A DNA stretch of 24,738 nucleotides from Euryarchaeota archaeon UBA226 (GCA_002505935.1 DAWL01000111.1:1-24738); one strand, 5' to 3'. Shown: positions 13,295 to 22,128, numbered from the stretch's first letter. Numbers and translations: made by a program. Notes: generated by a model not told the origin, from the letters alone.

Positions 13295-15031
13295 ATGGCA
13301 GGACCTTCAAAAGTGGAGTTTCCTGGTCAAAAGAAAAACCAGAGAATGCGTATGCGTGGAACAAAGCAAGCCTCTGCCGACGCCCAAAAGAGACTGCGTA
13401 AACAATTGAGCAGTTTATTGGATGAGCCTGAGAAGGTAATGCCTGACATGGTATGGTCTGGAAAGTTAGCATGGGGACGGGTTGATCCGGTCACTAAATC
13501 CCTCAAAAGAATTCGAAAGGTTATCGAAAATCGAACCAATAGAAGTTGGTTAGCGAAGAGAATGAAAGGTGCCAAGGGAGATTCTATTGCTAAAGCATTG
13601 GCTGGATCGTTGGTTGCAGCCCTTGATGATGAAATCTCAATGGTAGCTACCTTCAAACATCCAATCTATGGTAATGGTGCATTTGTAAGAAAGGGTGATG
13701 CGAAACCTGCTGCGATGGTGGGAATACAGCATTTCCATAATCCTCGTCTCCGATTACTACCTTGGGAAGAGCATGCAAAGGCTGGGTGGTACTTCTTTTC
13801 ATGGAAAGGTGGATTTGTTTGTACTGGAAATGAAGCAAAGGTTCCAACCGAGTGGATTGAAGATGGAATAAAGAAAAGTGAATACAAAAGTGTTGAGAAT
13901 AATGGGTGTCACATCATTGGGGAATTGGATGGAGATGTTGTATCCGAGGGGCTCGATACAGAGGAGGGATATATCCGCTTAGAATTCCAAGAAGGTTCTG
14001 TTATTGGTATACAAGGCTCATTATTAGAAGAACGAGGAGCGAAGGATCCGTTCATTCAACCATTGGCACTGAAAATGTTGCCTCCAAAGATTAGTTCTGT
14101 TGTTGATGCTGAATTAAAATGGCGCCCTAATGGGTGGCCCGAAGAAGAACCTCTGCCAGAATCCGCAGATGAACGTGTGCAGGAAGTATTCGATGCATGG
14201 CTAAATCTTGGTGTTGATGAAAGTCGATTATGGATGATGTTGAAGCAGGCGCTTCTCGCTAATCTAGACAGGGGGTTTGTAGTTGGAGACGCTTGGTTCA
14301 GTGAAGACGATATCGATGGATGTTTGGATGCTTTTTCTGGTGGAAAGGATGAGAGAAGAGCGGTGAAATTCATCATTTCCAGGCTTCATGAAGAAAGGAG
14401 AGGGGTTGCTATCGATAACGAGGGTGGCGCTGAATGGTTAGAAGATGAATGTGTAATCAGAAGCAGAGCAACAACATTGCACAATTTCCTCAAAGCTTCT
14501 TGGAGTGAATTTGGATTAGAATTACTAGAAGATCTGGGTGTTGATGAAGAAGTTGCTCATGGAATCTGGCAGAAGCAATTGGAAAGGCCAGCCCCTTTCA
14601 ACAATTTTTTGCGTAAAGTGATTGATGGGCAAGAAGAAAAGAATAAGTTGGCGCGAATACCTTGGTCAGATATCACATTGAAAGGGTTGTGCGGAGAGGT
14701 TCAGGATTTGATTCTCAAAGCTGCCTCAGAAGGAATTGGCAAAGCCAATGCTATGGCTACAAAAATGCGTGGTTCAATTGAGGTGGCCGCTCTTGGTTGG
14801 GCATGGTTAACGGCGCAAGGGAAGGGTTCGGGAAATGAATGGCATTTCGAGAATGCTGCAAGGGACAAGGGTGGAGAATGGGCTCACTCTGTTGCAGAAT
14901 TATGGGGGGCGGCTGAATCCATCTTAGCGTTGTCAGAATCTGATGATGGTACTTCTGCAGAGGAGTATGGGGCGGCAATGGAACGCTTCCGTAAAAAATG
15001 CGGAGAGCAAAACGAATTGCCTTCACGATGA
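13295..15031 (+). CDS. Unrecognised 578-residue soluble protein
   Basis: No known domain is recognised. There is no signal peptide or membrane segment. The first 40 residues are very basic (KKNQRMRMRG, QKRLRKQL) and could touch nucleic acid. Residues about 95-270 look beta-rich with many aromatic residues (WYFFSWKGGFVCTG; EEGYIRLEFQEGSVIGIQGS). From about 295 the protein is acidic and helical, with repeated Trp-containing helices (RLWMMLKQALLANL, GLELLEDLGVDEEVAHGIW), ending in a Glu-rich tail. The start at ATG 13295 is set by the GGTGA site. It follows dphB after 56 bases on the same strand and converges on the cystathionine lyase gene, with a 9-base overlap of the two 3' ends. It could be a lineage-specific protein of information processing, but this is only a guess from the basic N-terminus and neighbours. 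Confidence 0.78.
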   Translation: MAGPSKVEFPGQKKNQRMRMRGTKQASADAQKRLRKQLSSLLDEPEKVMPDMVWSGKLAWGRVDPVTKSLKRIRKVIENRTNRSWLAKRMKGAKGDSIAKALAGSLVAALDDEISMVATFKHPIYGNGAFVRKGDAKPAAMVGIQHFHNPRLRLLPWEEHAKAGWYFFSWKGGFVCTGNEAKVPTEWIEDGIKKSEYKSVENNGCHIIGELDGDVVSEGLDTEEGYIRLEFQEGSVIGIQGSLLEERGAKDPFIQPLALKMLPPKISSVVDAELKWRPNGWPEEEPLPESADERVQEVFDAWLNLGVDESRLWMMLKQALLANLDRGFVVGDAWFSEDDIDGCLDAFSGGKDERRAVKFIISRLHEERRGVAIDNEGGAEWLEDECVIRSRATTLHNFLKASWSEFGLELLEDLGVDEEVAHGIWQKQLERPAPFNNFLRKVIDGQEEKNKLARIPWSDITLKGLCGEVQDLILKAASEGIGKANAMATKMRGSIEVAALGWAWLTAQGKGSGNEWHFENAARDKGGEWAHSVAELWGAAESILALSESDDGTSAEEYGAAMERFRKKCGEQNELPSR

Positions 15032-16183
15032 TGCGTTAAGTGCATTTTCGATATCTTTCCAAAGATCTTCGGCATCTTCAATTCCAACTGAAAGACGTAC
15101 AAGACCTGGTGTTACTCCTACTTCCAAACGTCGTGCTTCCGGAGTTGCAGCATGGGTCATCGACCATGGGTGATTGATTAGGCTCTCGACGCCCCCAAGG
15201 CTTTCTGCTGTGGTAAACAGTTTGCTGGCTTTGGCAAAGCGGCGGGCTGCGGCCTCTCCGCCTTCGATTTCGAGTGATATCATCCCCCCAAACCGGCGCA
15301 TCTGTGATGCTGCAACATCATGTCCCCCATGCCCTTCAAGGCCGGGATACAAGAGTCTGGTAACTTTCGGATGGGAAGATAACTTCTGAGCCAAATATTC
15401 TGCATTATCACAATGTCTTTCCATTCTGATTGCTAGTGTGCGGATTCCTCTAAGTATCAAAAAACAATCCAAAGGAGAAGGGACTGCGCCTATCGTATTC
15501 TGAAGGAATCGTATCTTCTCGTTCAACTCTTCACTGCGCGTGACAACATATCCAGAAATGACATCGCTGTGACCTGCTACATATTTTGTCGATGAACTAC
15601 AACTAATGTCTGCTCCGAGTTCCAATGGTCGCTGAAGAACTGGGCTGGCAAAGGTGTTGTCTACCACCACTAGCCATCCTCTTTCATGGGCTTTAGCTGA
15701 AAGTTCCGCAATGTCGTGGATGTTTAGAAGAGGATTGGTGGGGGTTTCCAGCCATAGCATCTTGGTATTTTCTCGAGCGCATGCTTCAAGATCTCCGGGC
15801 CCAAGTTCACTGTATGTTGTTTCGATACCAAACTTGGAAAGTACTTGATCGAAATATCTCCCCGTCCCACCATAAAGATCGGATGCAGCAATGATGTGGC
15901 TCCCTGATTCTAATAATTGGGTGACTGTCGAAATAGCGGCCATCCCACTAGCAAATGCACTACCGTATGCTTTAACCCCAGGGGATTCGAGAATTGCTAC
16001 TGCTTCTTGCAAAGCGTCTCGGGTTGGGTTTTGAGTTCGTGAATATTCATATCCAGTGTGTTCTGCAAAATCGCTTTGAACATAAGTTGATGTTTGGAAA
16101 ATCGGAGTTTGCACAGAACCTGTTTTCTCATCGGGTTCAAAACCAGCATGTACCGAACGTGTGGATTCGCCCAGTTCTTTCAT
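15023..16183 (-). CDS. Cystathionine gamma-lyase/gamma-synthase (Cys/Met PLP enzyme)
   Basis: This 386-residue protein of the Cys/Met-metabolism PLP family has the N-terminal block STRSVHAGFEPDEKTGSV, YSRTQNPTRDALQ, GSAFASGMAA, WLETPTNPLL, DNTFASPVLQRPLELGAD and the PLP lysine in SSSTKYVAGHSDV (Lys200). Family members cleave cystathionine to cysteine, 2-oxobutyrate and ammonia, or form cystathionine from an activated homoserine. The adjacent CBS-type gene favours the lyase role in reverse transsulfuration. ATG 16183 is preferred, two bases after the upstream stop; a TTG at 16198 would overlap that gene. The 3' end overlaps the convergent 578-residue protein gene by 9 bases. Confidence 0.9.
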   Translation of the reverse strand: MKELGESTRSVHAGFEPDEKTGSVQTPIFQTSTYVQSDFAEHTGYEYSRTQNPTRDALQEAVAILESPGVKAYGSAFASGMAAISTVTQLLESGSHIIAASDLYGGTGRYFDQVLSKFGIETTYSELGPGDLEACARENTKMLWLETPTNPLLNIHDIAELSAKAHERGWLVVVDNTFASPVLQRPLELGADISCSSSTKYVAGHSDVISGYVVTRSEELNEKIRFLQNTIGAVPSPLDCFLILRGIRTLAIRMERHCDNAEYLAQKLSSHPKVTRLLYPGLEGHGGHDVAASQMRRFGGMISLEIEGGEAAARRFAKASKLFTTAESLGGVESLINHPWSMTHAATPEARRLEVGVTPGLVRLSVGIEDAEDLWKDIENALNASS

Positions 16184-16185
16184 AT

Positions 16186-17214
16186 CTAAAGCCCCCAATT
16201 GTCAGGTTCAAAGCCATTTTCTCGCAACCACGAATCGTTGTATAATTTCGACAGATATGGGTTGCCTGCATCAGGCAAAATTACTACGATTACCGCCTTC
16301 TCTCCAGCGGCTTCGGCCTCTTCAGCAATCTCCAGCGCAGAGTGTAGGGCGCCGCCACATGAGCCGCCACAAAACAATCCCTCAATCTTGGCCAACCTTC
16401 TTGTTGCTTTGAAACAAATCTCATCATCGACTTGCCTTATTTCATCAATAACGGAGAAATCTGTTGCTGGAGGAATGAAATCTTCTCCAAATCCTTCAAC
16501 CATGTATGTATGAGGAGTTCCAAGTGTTCCCTTCTCAAAATATTCCTTCAATATCGACCCAACTGGATCTACGCCCACAACCTTTGGGGTCGGCTTTCCT
16601 TCTGCTTCGGCCTGTGCTTTCAAGGACTTTCCACAGCCCGTAATCGTTCCCCCCGTGCCCATGGTAGCAACGAAATGAGTTACTCTTCCCGCAGATTGTC
16701 GCCATATTTCAGGCCCTGTTGATTCGACATGGGCCTGAGGATTTGCTTGATGTGAATATTGATCTGGATACCAAGCACCTGGAATTTCTCTTGCTAGCCT
16801 TGCTGCAACTTCGTAATACGAACGTGGGTCTTCCTTTTCGACGGCTGTAGGGCAAACATGGACATCTGCACCAATTGCGCGCAACAAGTCAATCTTTTCC
16901 TGGGCCATTTTATCGGGCATTGTGAAGATGCAATTGTAGCCCCTTTGTGCCGCAACCATGGCTAGACCTATTCCTGTATTTCCACTAGTTGCTTCGACAA
17001 TAGTTCCCCCGGGTTGGAGAAGTCCATTTTTTTCCGCGTCTAAAACCATATGGAGTCCGATTCGATCCTTAATCGAACCACCAGGATTGCATCTTTCCAA
17101 TTTGACCCAAATTTCAGAAGATGTGAGGTGTGATGTGACACGATTCAATCGTATAAGTGGCGTTTCGCCGATTGCGGAAACAACATCATTGTACGCCCCC
17201 CTTGGTAGGTCCAT
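16186..17214 (-). CDS. Cystathionine beta-synthase-type / cysteine synthase PLP enzyme
   Basis: The 342-residue fold-type II PLP enzyme has the lysine block NPGGSIKDR (Lys49), SGNTGIGLA (77-85), the phosphate loop MGTGGTITG (185-193) and FCGGSCGGAL near the C-terminus. Details match eukaryote-type cystathionine beta-synthase more than O-acetylserine sulfhydrylase: YMVEGFGEDFIPPATDF, the wording of the MPDKM stretch and VVGVDPVGSI. The C-terminal CBS regulatory pair and N-terminal haem region are absent. It would condense homocysteine and serine to cystathionine, which the next gene can cleave to cysteine. It follows the EamA transporter after 41 bases, and its stop is 2 bases before the next start, so an operon is likely. 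A cysteine synthase role is the main alternative. Confidence 0.9.
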   Translation of the reverse strand: MDLPRGAYNDVVSAIGETPLIRLNRVTSHLTSSEIWVKLERCNPGGSIKDRIGLHMVLDAEKNGLLQPGGTIVEATSGNTGIGLAMVAAQRGYNCIFTMPDKMAQEKIDLLRAIGADVHVCPTAVEKEDPRSYYEVAARLAREIPGAWYPDQYSHQANPQAHVESTGPEIWRQSAGRVTHFVATMGTGGTITGCGKSLKAQAEAEGKPTPKVVGVDPVGSILKEYFEKGTLGTPHTYMVEGFGEDFIPPATDFSVIDEIRQVDDEICFKATRRLAKIEGLFCGGSCGGALHSALEIAEEAEAAGEKAVIVVILPDAGNPYLSKLYNDSWLRENGFEPDNWGL

Positions 17215-17255
17215 GGGCGTCGCTGAGCGTGGATGGATTTCATCATTACCAAAGT

Positions 17256-18212
17256 CTATTCCGATTCTTGATTTTCATCGGCGCGCTTGCCCGACTCTAC
17301 CAGAATATTTCCTATCAGTAATGCCCCGCCACCAATGAATAGCCAAAATGTGGCTTCATTCAGACCCTCGGCTAAGGCGTAAATCGTTGCCCAAACCGGT
17401 TCAAAGGCATAGATAATTGCGGCATGAACGGGATGGAGGTGTCGTTGATACAAATTTAGAATCATGATGGCAACAAACGAGCCAAGAACGCCAAGTAACA
17501 GTAACCATATGAGAACATCAAATTCAATCAACAAACCTAACAAATCTAGAATATTGATTTCTACTGTTGTGAAAATTAACGCGAAAATAAGAGTTAGGGT
17601 AGAAGCGATTACGACTACCAAAAAAGATGTTTGAGTAACTGCTAATGGATCAAATTGTTTGGTAACGGAGTCGGTGAAGATAATGTGGAATGCGAATAGA
17701 AGGGCGCTGAAAACCGTGAGTAATTCCGCCCAACCCCATGTTAAGTGCGGTGGACCATCAATAAAGCCCGCTCCGAATGTAGCAAGAATTACTCCCGAGA
17801 CTAGTACTGTTGTCAACGGGTGACTTTTCATCTTCAATCCAATGAGTGCGGTGAAGACAACATATAGGCTAGTCAAGAATGCTGAAACTGCAGGGGTTAT
17901 CTCGTTTAATGCGAGCATTTGAGTTAGGAAACCTCCAAACATAAGCAAGCCGAGAATAATGCCACCTTTCCATGCGCCCCTATCAGCTAGCGCAATTCGT
18001 GCACGTGTGCTGAAAATTGGTAATGTGATTGCTGCCACCAAAAAACGAATCAATACCATGAATCCAACCACGCAAGCAAGATCCCATACCTCAAGATGAG
18101 TTGCTGCAGAATCGAGGGCTTTCTTCATCCAAACGAATGTTCCTCCCCAAATCAATGTCACGAACAACAACCAGATTGCTGCTCGTCGACGCGTGGAAAT
18201 ATCCGTTTGCAC
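17256..18212 (-). CDS. EamA/DMT-family transporter
   Basis: The 318-residue protein is almost wholly hydrophobic with ten predicted helices arranged as two EamA repeats. Repeat one starts with LLFVTLIWGGTFVWMKKAL (residues about 14-32). Repeat two includes the signature EPVWATIYALAEG near residue 275. A short basic N-terminus (STRRRAA) and a charged C-terminal tail (ESGKRADENQESE) flank the membrane part. Family members export amino acids or other metabolites, and some export cysteine/O-acetylserine-type compounds. The place between SelO and the transsulfuration genes makes a sulfur amino acid a reasonable but untested substrate. The start is GTG 18210-18212; no nearby ATG fits. Confidence 0.9.
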   Translation of the reverse strand: MQTDISTRRRAAIWLLFVTLIWGGTFVWMKKALDSAATHLEVWDLACVVGFMVLIRFLVAAITLPIFSTRARIALADRGAWKGGIILGLLMFGGFLTQMLALNEITPAVSAFLTSLYVVFTALIGLKMKSHPLTTVLVSGVILATFGAGFIDGPPHLTWGWAELLTVFSALLFAFHIIFTDSVTKQFDPLAVTQTSFLVVVIASTLTLIFALIFTTVEINILDLLGLLIEFDVLIWLLLLGVLGSFVAIMILNLYQRHLHPVHAAIIYAFEPVWATIYALAEGLNEATFWLFIGGGALLIGNILVESGKRADENQESE

Positions 18213-18249
18213 AATTACGGGGGACTAGATTGATTCTTTCACGATTTGG

Positions 18250-18268
18250 GTTGAAAAATAGTTTCAAC
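18250..18268 (-). terminator. Hairpin spanning the SelO stop codon
   Basis: A perfect 7-bp inverted repeat, GTTGAAA and TTTCAAC with a 5-base loop, covers the stop codon of the SelO gene. On the minus strand the loop and second arm contain TTTTT. It could be a terminator or an mRNA 3'-end structure ahead of the EamA gene. Confidence 0.45.
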
Positions 18269-19799
18269 TAGAGCAAGATAACATAGAGCAACCTACGCGA
18301 TTTCTCGCCCATTCGGGTCTTTTCTGGTACCATCTTTCTTCATATTTTGATTGCTCATCATATGGGTTTTTCAGCAATTCATACAATTCCTCTGCTATTG
18401 AATAATCTCCTTTCTCGGCGGCATCGATCGCTAATTGGGCCATCCAATTTCTTAGCACATACTTCGGGTTAGCCTTTCGCATTTCTTCTTGATTTGGTGT
18501 AGCATTGGTCCTATCCCACCATTTTTCCAGCCATTTATTCCAACCCTCTACTGGAATTGTTGATGGGTCGTAAAATGCTTCTTCCAAAGATTCGATGTTT
18601 GGTGATTCGACAAAAGAAAGTTTGTGGAAAAATATTGTCATATCCGTTTCTACTTCTTGCAACAATGCAATCAATTCGCTGATAAGGGATTCATCCGATT
18701 CTAAATATTTGGAGAGTCCAAGTTTTGCCGCCCACATAGATTTGTTATTTTGTTCAAAGGTGTCATAATATGTATCAAGGACCTCATACAATCTCTCTTT
18801 TTCATCCATCAACGGACCAATCGCTTCAAGCAATCGCGCTACATTCCACGCCCCAATCTGTGGCTGCTGCCCATACTGATAGCGGCGGGTGGTGGCGTCT
18901 GTTGTATTTGGTGTCCAACTCGGGTTGAAATCTTCTATCCAGCCATATGGGCCATAGTCAATAGTCAGTCCATGGATAGACATGTTATCCGTATTCATAA
19001 CTCCGTGAACAAACCCTACTCGCATCCAATGAGAAATCATGTTAGCTGTTTGTTCGGCCACATGTTTCAACCATGATATGAGTCCTTCATCACCATCTGC
19101 CGAATGGTTTGCAAAATGGTGTTTGACCGTATGCTCAACTAGATTTTTCAACGTTGGAATGTCTCCGGAATTGGTGTGGATTTGAAAACTACCAAATCGT
19201 AGAAAACTTGGAGCGACACGGCACACAACGGCGCCGGGTTCTGGTTTGGGATTACCATCATACATAATATCTCGAATTACCGATTCTCCTGTGGAAACTA
19301 AAGATAGGGCGCGCGTGGTTGGTATGCCTAAATGATGCATCGCTTCACTACAGAGAAATTCTCTAATTGAAGAACGGAGAACCGCTTTACCATCTGCAAA
19401 TCGTGAATATGGGGTTAAACCCGCCCCCTTGAGTTGTAATTCCAAAATGCCATTCTTACCTTGTGCTTCTCCCAAAGTTATGGCTCGGCCATCTCCTAGT
19501 TGACCAGCCCAGTTTCCAAATTGATGGCCTCCGTATCTTTGTGCATATGGATCCATGCCACCAACGATTTTGCCGCCTCCAAGAATTTGGCCATCGGGGC
19601 GTTCAAGGCCTAACTCATCAGCCATCTCATTAGACCACAATTCAAGTTTTGGAGATGGGGGAGGGGTTGGATTTACACGCGACCAACAAACATTCGGGAT
19701 TCGGCGCGGGGAGCCGCCTTCCTCCTCATCGCCTGGAGTTTCATCTAAGAAACGGCTGAACCATTGAAGTGATTCAAGTGTGTTCTTGGCCACACCCAT
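18264..19799 (-). CDS. selO: SelO family protein adenylyltransferase (AMPylase)
   Basis: The 511-residue protein matches SelO (YdiU/UPF0061), a pseudokinase-fold enzyme that transfers AMP to Ser/Thr/Tyr of target proteins and is linked to redox control. Blocks in order: YAQRYGGHQFGNWAGQLGDG (85-104), LQLKGAGLTPYSRFADGKAV (121-140), LRSSIREFLCSEAMHHLG, VHGVMNTDNMS with Asp271-Asn272, and DYGPYGW with Asp281. The ten-residue spacing of the two Asp is that of characterised SelO. The end reads GCSMLSCSS: Cys509 is third from the end, where selenoprotein O carries selenocysteine, and Cys504 may pair with it. The C-terminal half is shorter and more divergent. The start is ATG 19797-19799. It heads a minus-strand series with the transporter and transsulfuration genes and diverges from the geranylgeranyl reductase gene. 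Confidence 0.95.
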   Translation of the reverse strand: MGVAKNTLESLQWFSRFLDETPGDEEEGGSPRRIPNVCWSRVNPTPPPSPKLELWSNEMADELGLERPDGQILGGGKIVGGMDPYAQRYGGHQFGNWAGQLGDGRAITLGEAQGKNGILELQLKGAGLTPYSRFADGKAVLRSSIREFLCSEAMHHLGIPTTRALSLVSTGESVIRDIMYDGNPKPEPGAVVCRVAPSFLRFGSFQIHTNSGDIPTLKNLVEHTVKHHFANHSADGDEGLISWLKHVAEQTANMISHWMRVGFVHGVMNTDNMSIHGLTIDYGPYGWIEDFNPSWTPNTTDATTRRYQYGQQPQIGAWNVARLLEAIGPLMDEKERLYEVLDTYYDTFEQNNKSMWAAKLGLSKYLESDESLISELIALLQEVETDMTIFFHKLSFVESPNIESLEEAFYDPSTIPVEGWNKWLEKWWDRTNATPNQEEMRKANPKYVLRNWMAQLAIDAAEKGDYSIAEELYELLKNPYDEQSKYEERWYQKRPEWARNRVGCSMLSCSS

Positions 19800-19871
19800 T
19801 CCAATGTGTCAAACTATTCAATCTGATGCTTTCGGTGTTTTTCAATAACTGTTGGATGTTGATGCTCATTG

Positions 19872-19879
19872 GAATATAC
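19872..19879 (+). promoter_or_regulatory. Possible TATA box for the geranylgeranyl reductase gene
   Basis: GAATATAC lies in the 129-base divergent spacer between SelO and the reductase. With usual archaeal spacing, transcription would start near 19903, leaving a leader of about 25 bases that contains the Shine-Dalgarno site. Confidence 0.4.
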
Positions 19880-19918
19880 ACACTCCTGTTGCTCAACTTT
19901 CATGTGTAACTTCTCTGA

Positions 19919-19923
19919 GGAGG
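19919..19923 (+). promoter_or_regulatory. Shine-Dalgarno site GGAGG
   Basis: GGAGG ends 5 bases before ATG 19929 and fixes that start for the reductase over an upstream in-frame ATG at 19869. Confidence 0.7.
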
Positions 19924-19928
19924 GAGTA

Positions 19929-21269
19929 ATGACGGATGTTCCTTTTTGGGAAGCGCCATTTGAAAGTGGCCCCATTCCAAAAAATGGAGAACGGTTTGAT
20001 GTCATTGTTGTAGGAGGGGGGCCTGGTGGATCCGCTGCTGCTGGGTATCTTGCTATGGCAAAAAAACGGGTTTTATTGATTGAAAAGGAAAAATGGCCTA
20101 GAGACAAAGTTTGTGGAGATGCCGTTGGTGGAAAATCGTTGTCTCATGTGGCAGAATTGGGGGTAAAGGAGAGGTTGGAAAAAAACCCTCATTTCAGAGT
20201 AACAAGCATTCTCTTTGGCTCGCCCAAAGGCATTACTGTAGACATACCATTACCGAAAGAGGAAGTTGATGCCAGGGAGGCTGGTTATTCATTACCGCGA
20301 ATCCAGTTTGATAGAATGTTGTTTGAACGAGCCACTGAACTAGTTACTGAAAATGGTGGCATGGTTGTGCAAGGTGCCAATGTCAAAAATGTGTTACATG
20401 AAGGAGAAAGCGGGGATGCTCGGCGGTTTACTGGAGTTGTAGTATCACATAATGGAGAAGTGAATGAGTGGCGCGCACCAGTCATCGTTGGGGCTGGAGG
20501 ATTCAATTGCCCAGTTGCGCGTTCTGTAGTTAAAGAAGCATACTCAGAGACCATGGTTGATCGGGAACATTACTGTGGGGGGTGGCGAGAATATTGGCAG
20601 GGAGTAGAAGGTTGTGAAGCCGAAGAAGGGGCGATTGAAATTCATTTTCTCAACAAATCGCCGGGTTATTTCTGGCTATTCCCTGTGGGAGATGGGGTGG
20701 TAAATGTAGGGGTTGGCGTTGTACTATCCGAACTGGATAAACAAAAGCGTAAACTAAAGGAAATGCAGGCTGAGATTATATCTTCTCACCCTAGTTTAGG
20801 TCCTAGATTTAGCAATGCTAAGATGGTTGAAGGTAGTGGAAAGGGGTGGCAATTGCCTTTCGGTTCTCCGCGTAAAGGTGCCGAATTACAACCGAGGCGC
20901 GCATATGCAAATGGCGCACTGTTAATTGGAGATGCCGCCAGTCTTGTAGATCCATTTAGTGGTGAAGGAATTGGAAATGCTCTATTCTCAGCAAAGGTTG
21001 CTGCAGATTCAATTATTGAGAATGAGGGAGTTACTTTAGAATCTGGAAGGATATATCAAAATCAGATTTGGGAGGCACTTGGAGACGAATTGACGAATTC
21101 ATACAAACTACAAAAAATGTCAAGAAATTCGTTTTTGATTAATTGGGTTCTGAAAAAGGCGGCGAGGAAACCGAAGATTCAGAAATTATTCACTGATATG
21201 ATTGCTAGTAAAGAAGCTCAGGGCAACTTACATTCGAAGATGTATCTGCTTCGAACATTCCTATTCTGA
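19929..21269 (+). CDS. Geranylgeranyl reductase family FAD protein
   Basis: The 446-residue protein has the dinucleotide motif VIVVGGGPGGSAAAGYL (about 25-41), the family cysteine block DKVCGDAVGGK (Cys62), the PGYFWLFPVGDGVVNVGVGV substrate-side block, and the second FAD motif IGDAASLVDPFSGEGIGNAL. Archaeal members reduce the double bonds of digeranylgeranyl glycerophospholipids to saturated isoprenoid chains at the membrane; plant and bacterial members act on chlorophyll or menaquinone side chains. A lipid role is the best guess in an archaeon, but quinone reduction cannot be excluded. It begins a plus-strand series and is followed after 36 bases by a HAD phosphatase gene. Confidence 0.88.
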   Translation: MTDVPFWEAPFESGPIPKNGERFDVIVVGGGPGGSAAAGYLAMAKKRVLLIEKEKWPRDKVCGDAVGGKSLSHVAELGVKERLEKNPHFRVTSILFGSPKGITVDIPLPKEEVDAREAGYSLPRIQFDRMLFERATELVTENGGMVVQGANVKNVLHEGESGDARRFTGVVVSHNGEVNEWRAPVIVGAGGFNCPVARSVVKEAYSETMVDREHYCGGWREYWQGVEGCEAEEGAIEIHFLNKSPGYFWLFPVGDGVVNVGVGVVLSELDKQKRKLKEMQAEIISSHPSLGPRFSNAKMVEGSGKGWQLPFGSPRKGAELQPRRAYANGALLIGDAASLVDPFSGEGIGNALFSAKVAADSIIENEGVTLESGRIYQNQIWEALGDELTNSYKLQKMSRNSFLINWVLKKAARKPKIQKLFTDMIASKEAQGNLHSKMYLLRTFLF

Positions 21270-21305
21270 GAAAGACTTGTCATCCTCCTACCTAGAGCAT
21301 GCCAC

Positions 21306-22085
21306 ATGGTAGACGCTGGGCTTGAAGGAGTTGAAGCAATATTTCTGGACTTGGATGGTACCATATATTTGGGTTCAGAGTTGATTCCTGGTGCCTTGGA
21401 TTTTCTTGATCGATGTAAAAACAAAGGTGTACGGGCTTTTTTCCTCTCCAATAATTCATCTCGGTCTGTAGATGAATATGTGAAGAAATTGCATGGTTTT
21501 GGGATTCCTGCTACTTCTGATGACATTTTATTGTCAACGCATGATTTGTTATCTTGGCTTGCTTCAAATTCGATCGATGAAACATATCTTGTGGGAACGG
21601 AAGGTATGCGTTCGATGCTTGAAGATGCTGGGGTAAACACCCTTTCTGAATCGCCCCAGTATGTAGTGCTTGGATATGATACTGAAATCACTTACGAAAA
21701 ATTGCAAACTGCTTCCGTACATCTTCATCGTGGAGTCCCGTTAGTCGCCTCTCATCCAGATATGGTATGCCCCTCTCCAGAGGGAGGTATTCCAGATACG
21801 GGAGCGTACATGGCATTGTTCGAAGCCACAACCGGTGTGCGGCCCGAACATATCTGTGGAAAGCCAAACCCGGGAATGATTCTTCACAAGGTGGAAGAGT
21901 TGGGGTTGCAACCAAACCAGTGTGCAATGGTGGGAGATAGACTGTATACGGATATAGAAATGGCTTGTCAAGCGGGAGTTGTTGGGGTTTTGGTTCTGAG
22001 CGGAGAAGCCACTCTAGCCGACCTAGAAGGCGGGGGTTCTTCTCCCGATTTAGTTGTGGATTCTGTAGCAAGTCTTCTGAAATAG
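21306..22085 (+). CDS. HAD-superfamily IIA phosphatase (NagD/PGP-like)
   Basis: The 259-residue protein has HAD motif I FLDLDGTIYLG (Asp15, Asp17), motif II in FFLSNNSSRS, motif III Lys in ICGKPNPGMI and motif IV MVGDRLYTDIEMA. The large C2 cap between motifs II and III (about residues 70-180) places it in subclass IIA with NagD, AraL, Pho13 and mammalian PGP. These hydrolyse small phosphoesters such as phosphoglycolate, glycerol phosphate or sugar phosphates in the cytoplasm. It lies between the geranylgeranyl reductase and NERD genes with short gaps. A link to glycerol phosphate would fit lipid neighbours, but many substrates are possible. Start ATG 21306. Confidence 0.9.
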   Translation: MVDAGLEGVEAIFLDLDGTIYLGSELIPGALDFLDRCKNKGVRAFFLSNNSSRSVDEYVKKLHGFGIPATSDDILLSTHDLLSWLASNSIDETYLVGTEGMRSMLEDAGVNTLSESPQYVVLGYDTEITYEKLQTASVHLHRGVPLVASHPDMVCPSPEGGIPDTGAYMALFEATTGVRPEHICGKPNPGMILHKVEELGLQPNQCAMVGDRLYTDIEMACQAGVVGVLVLSGEATLADLEGGGSSPDLVVDSVASLLK

Positions 22086-22128
22086 TAGGTGTGGATATTA
22101 TCATCAGAGGTGGGCCTCTCGAAGAGAC

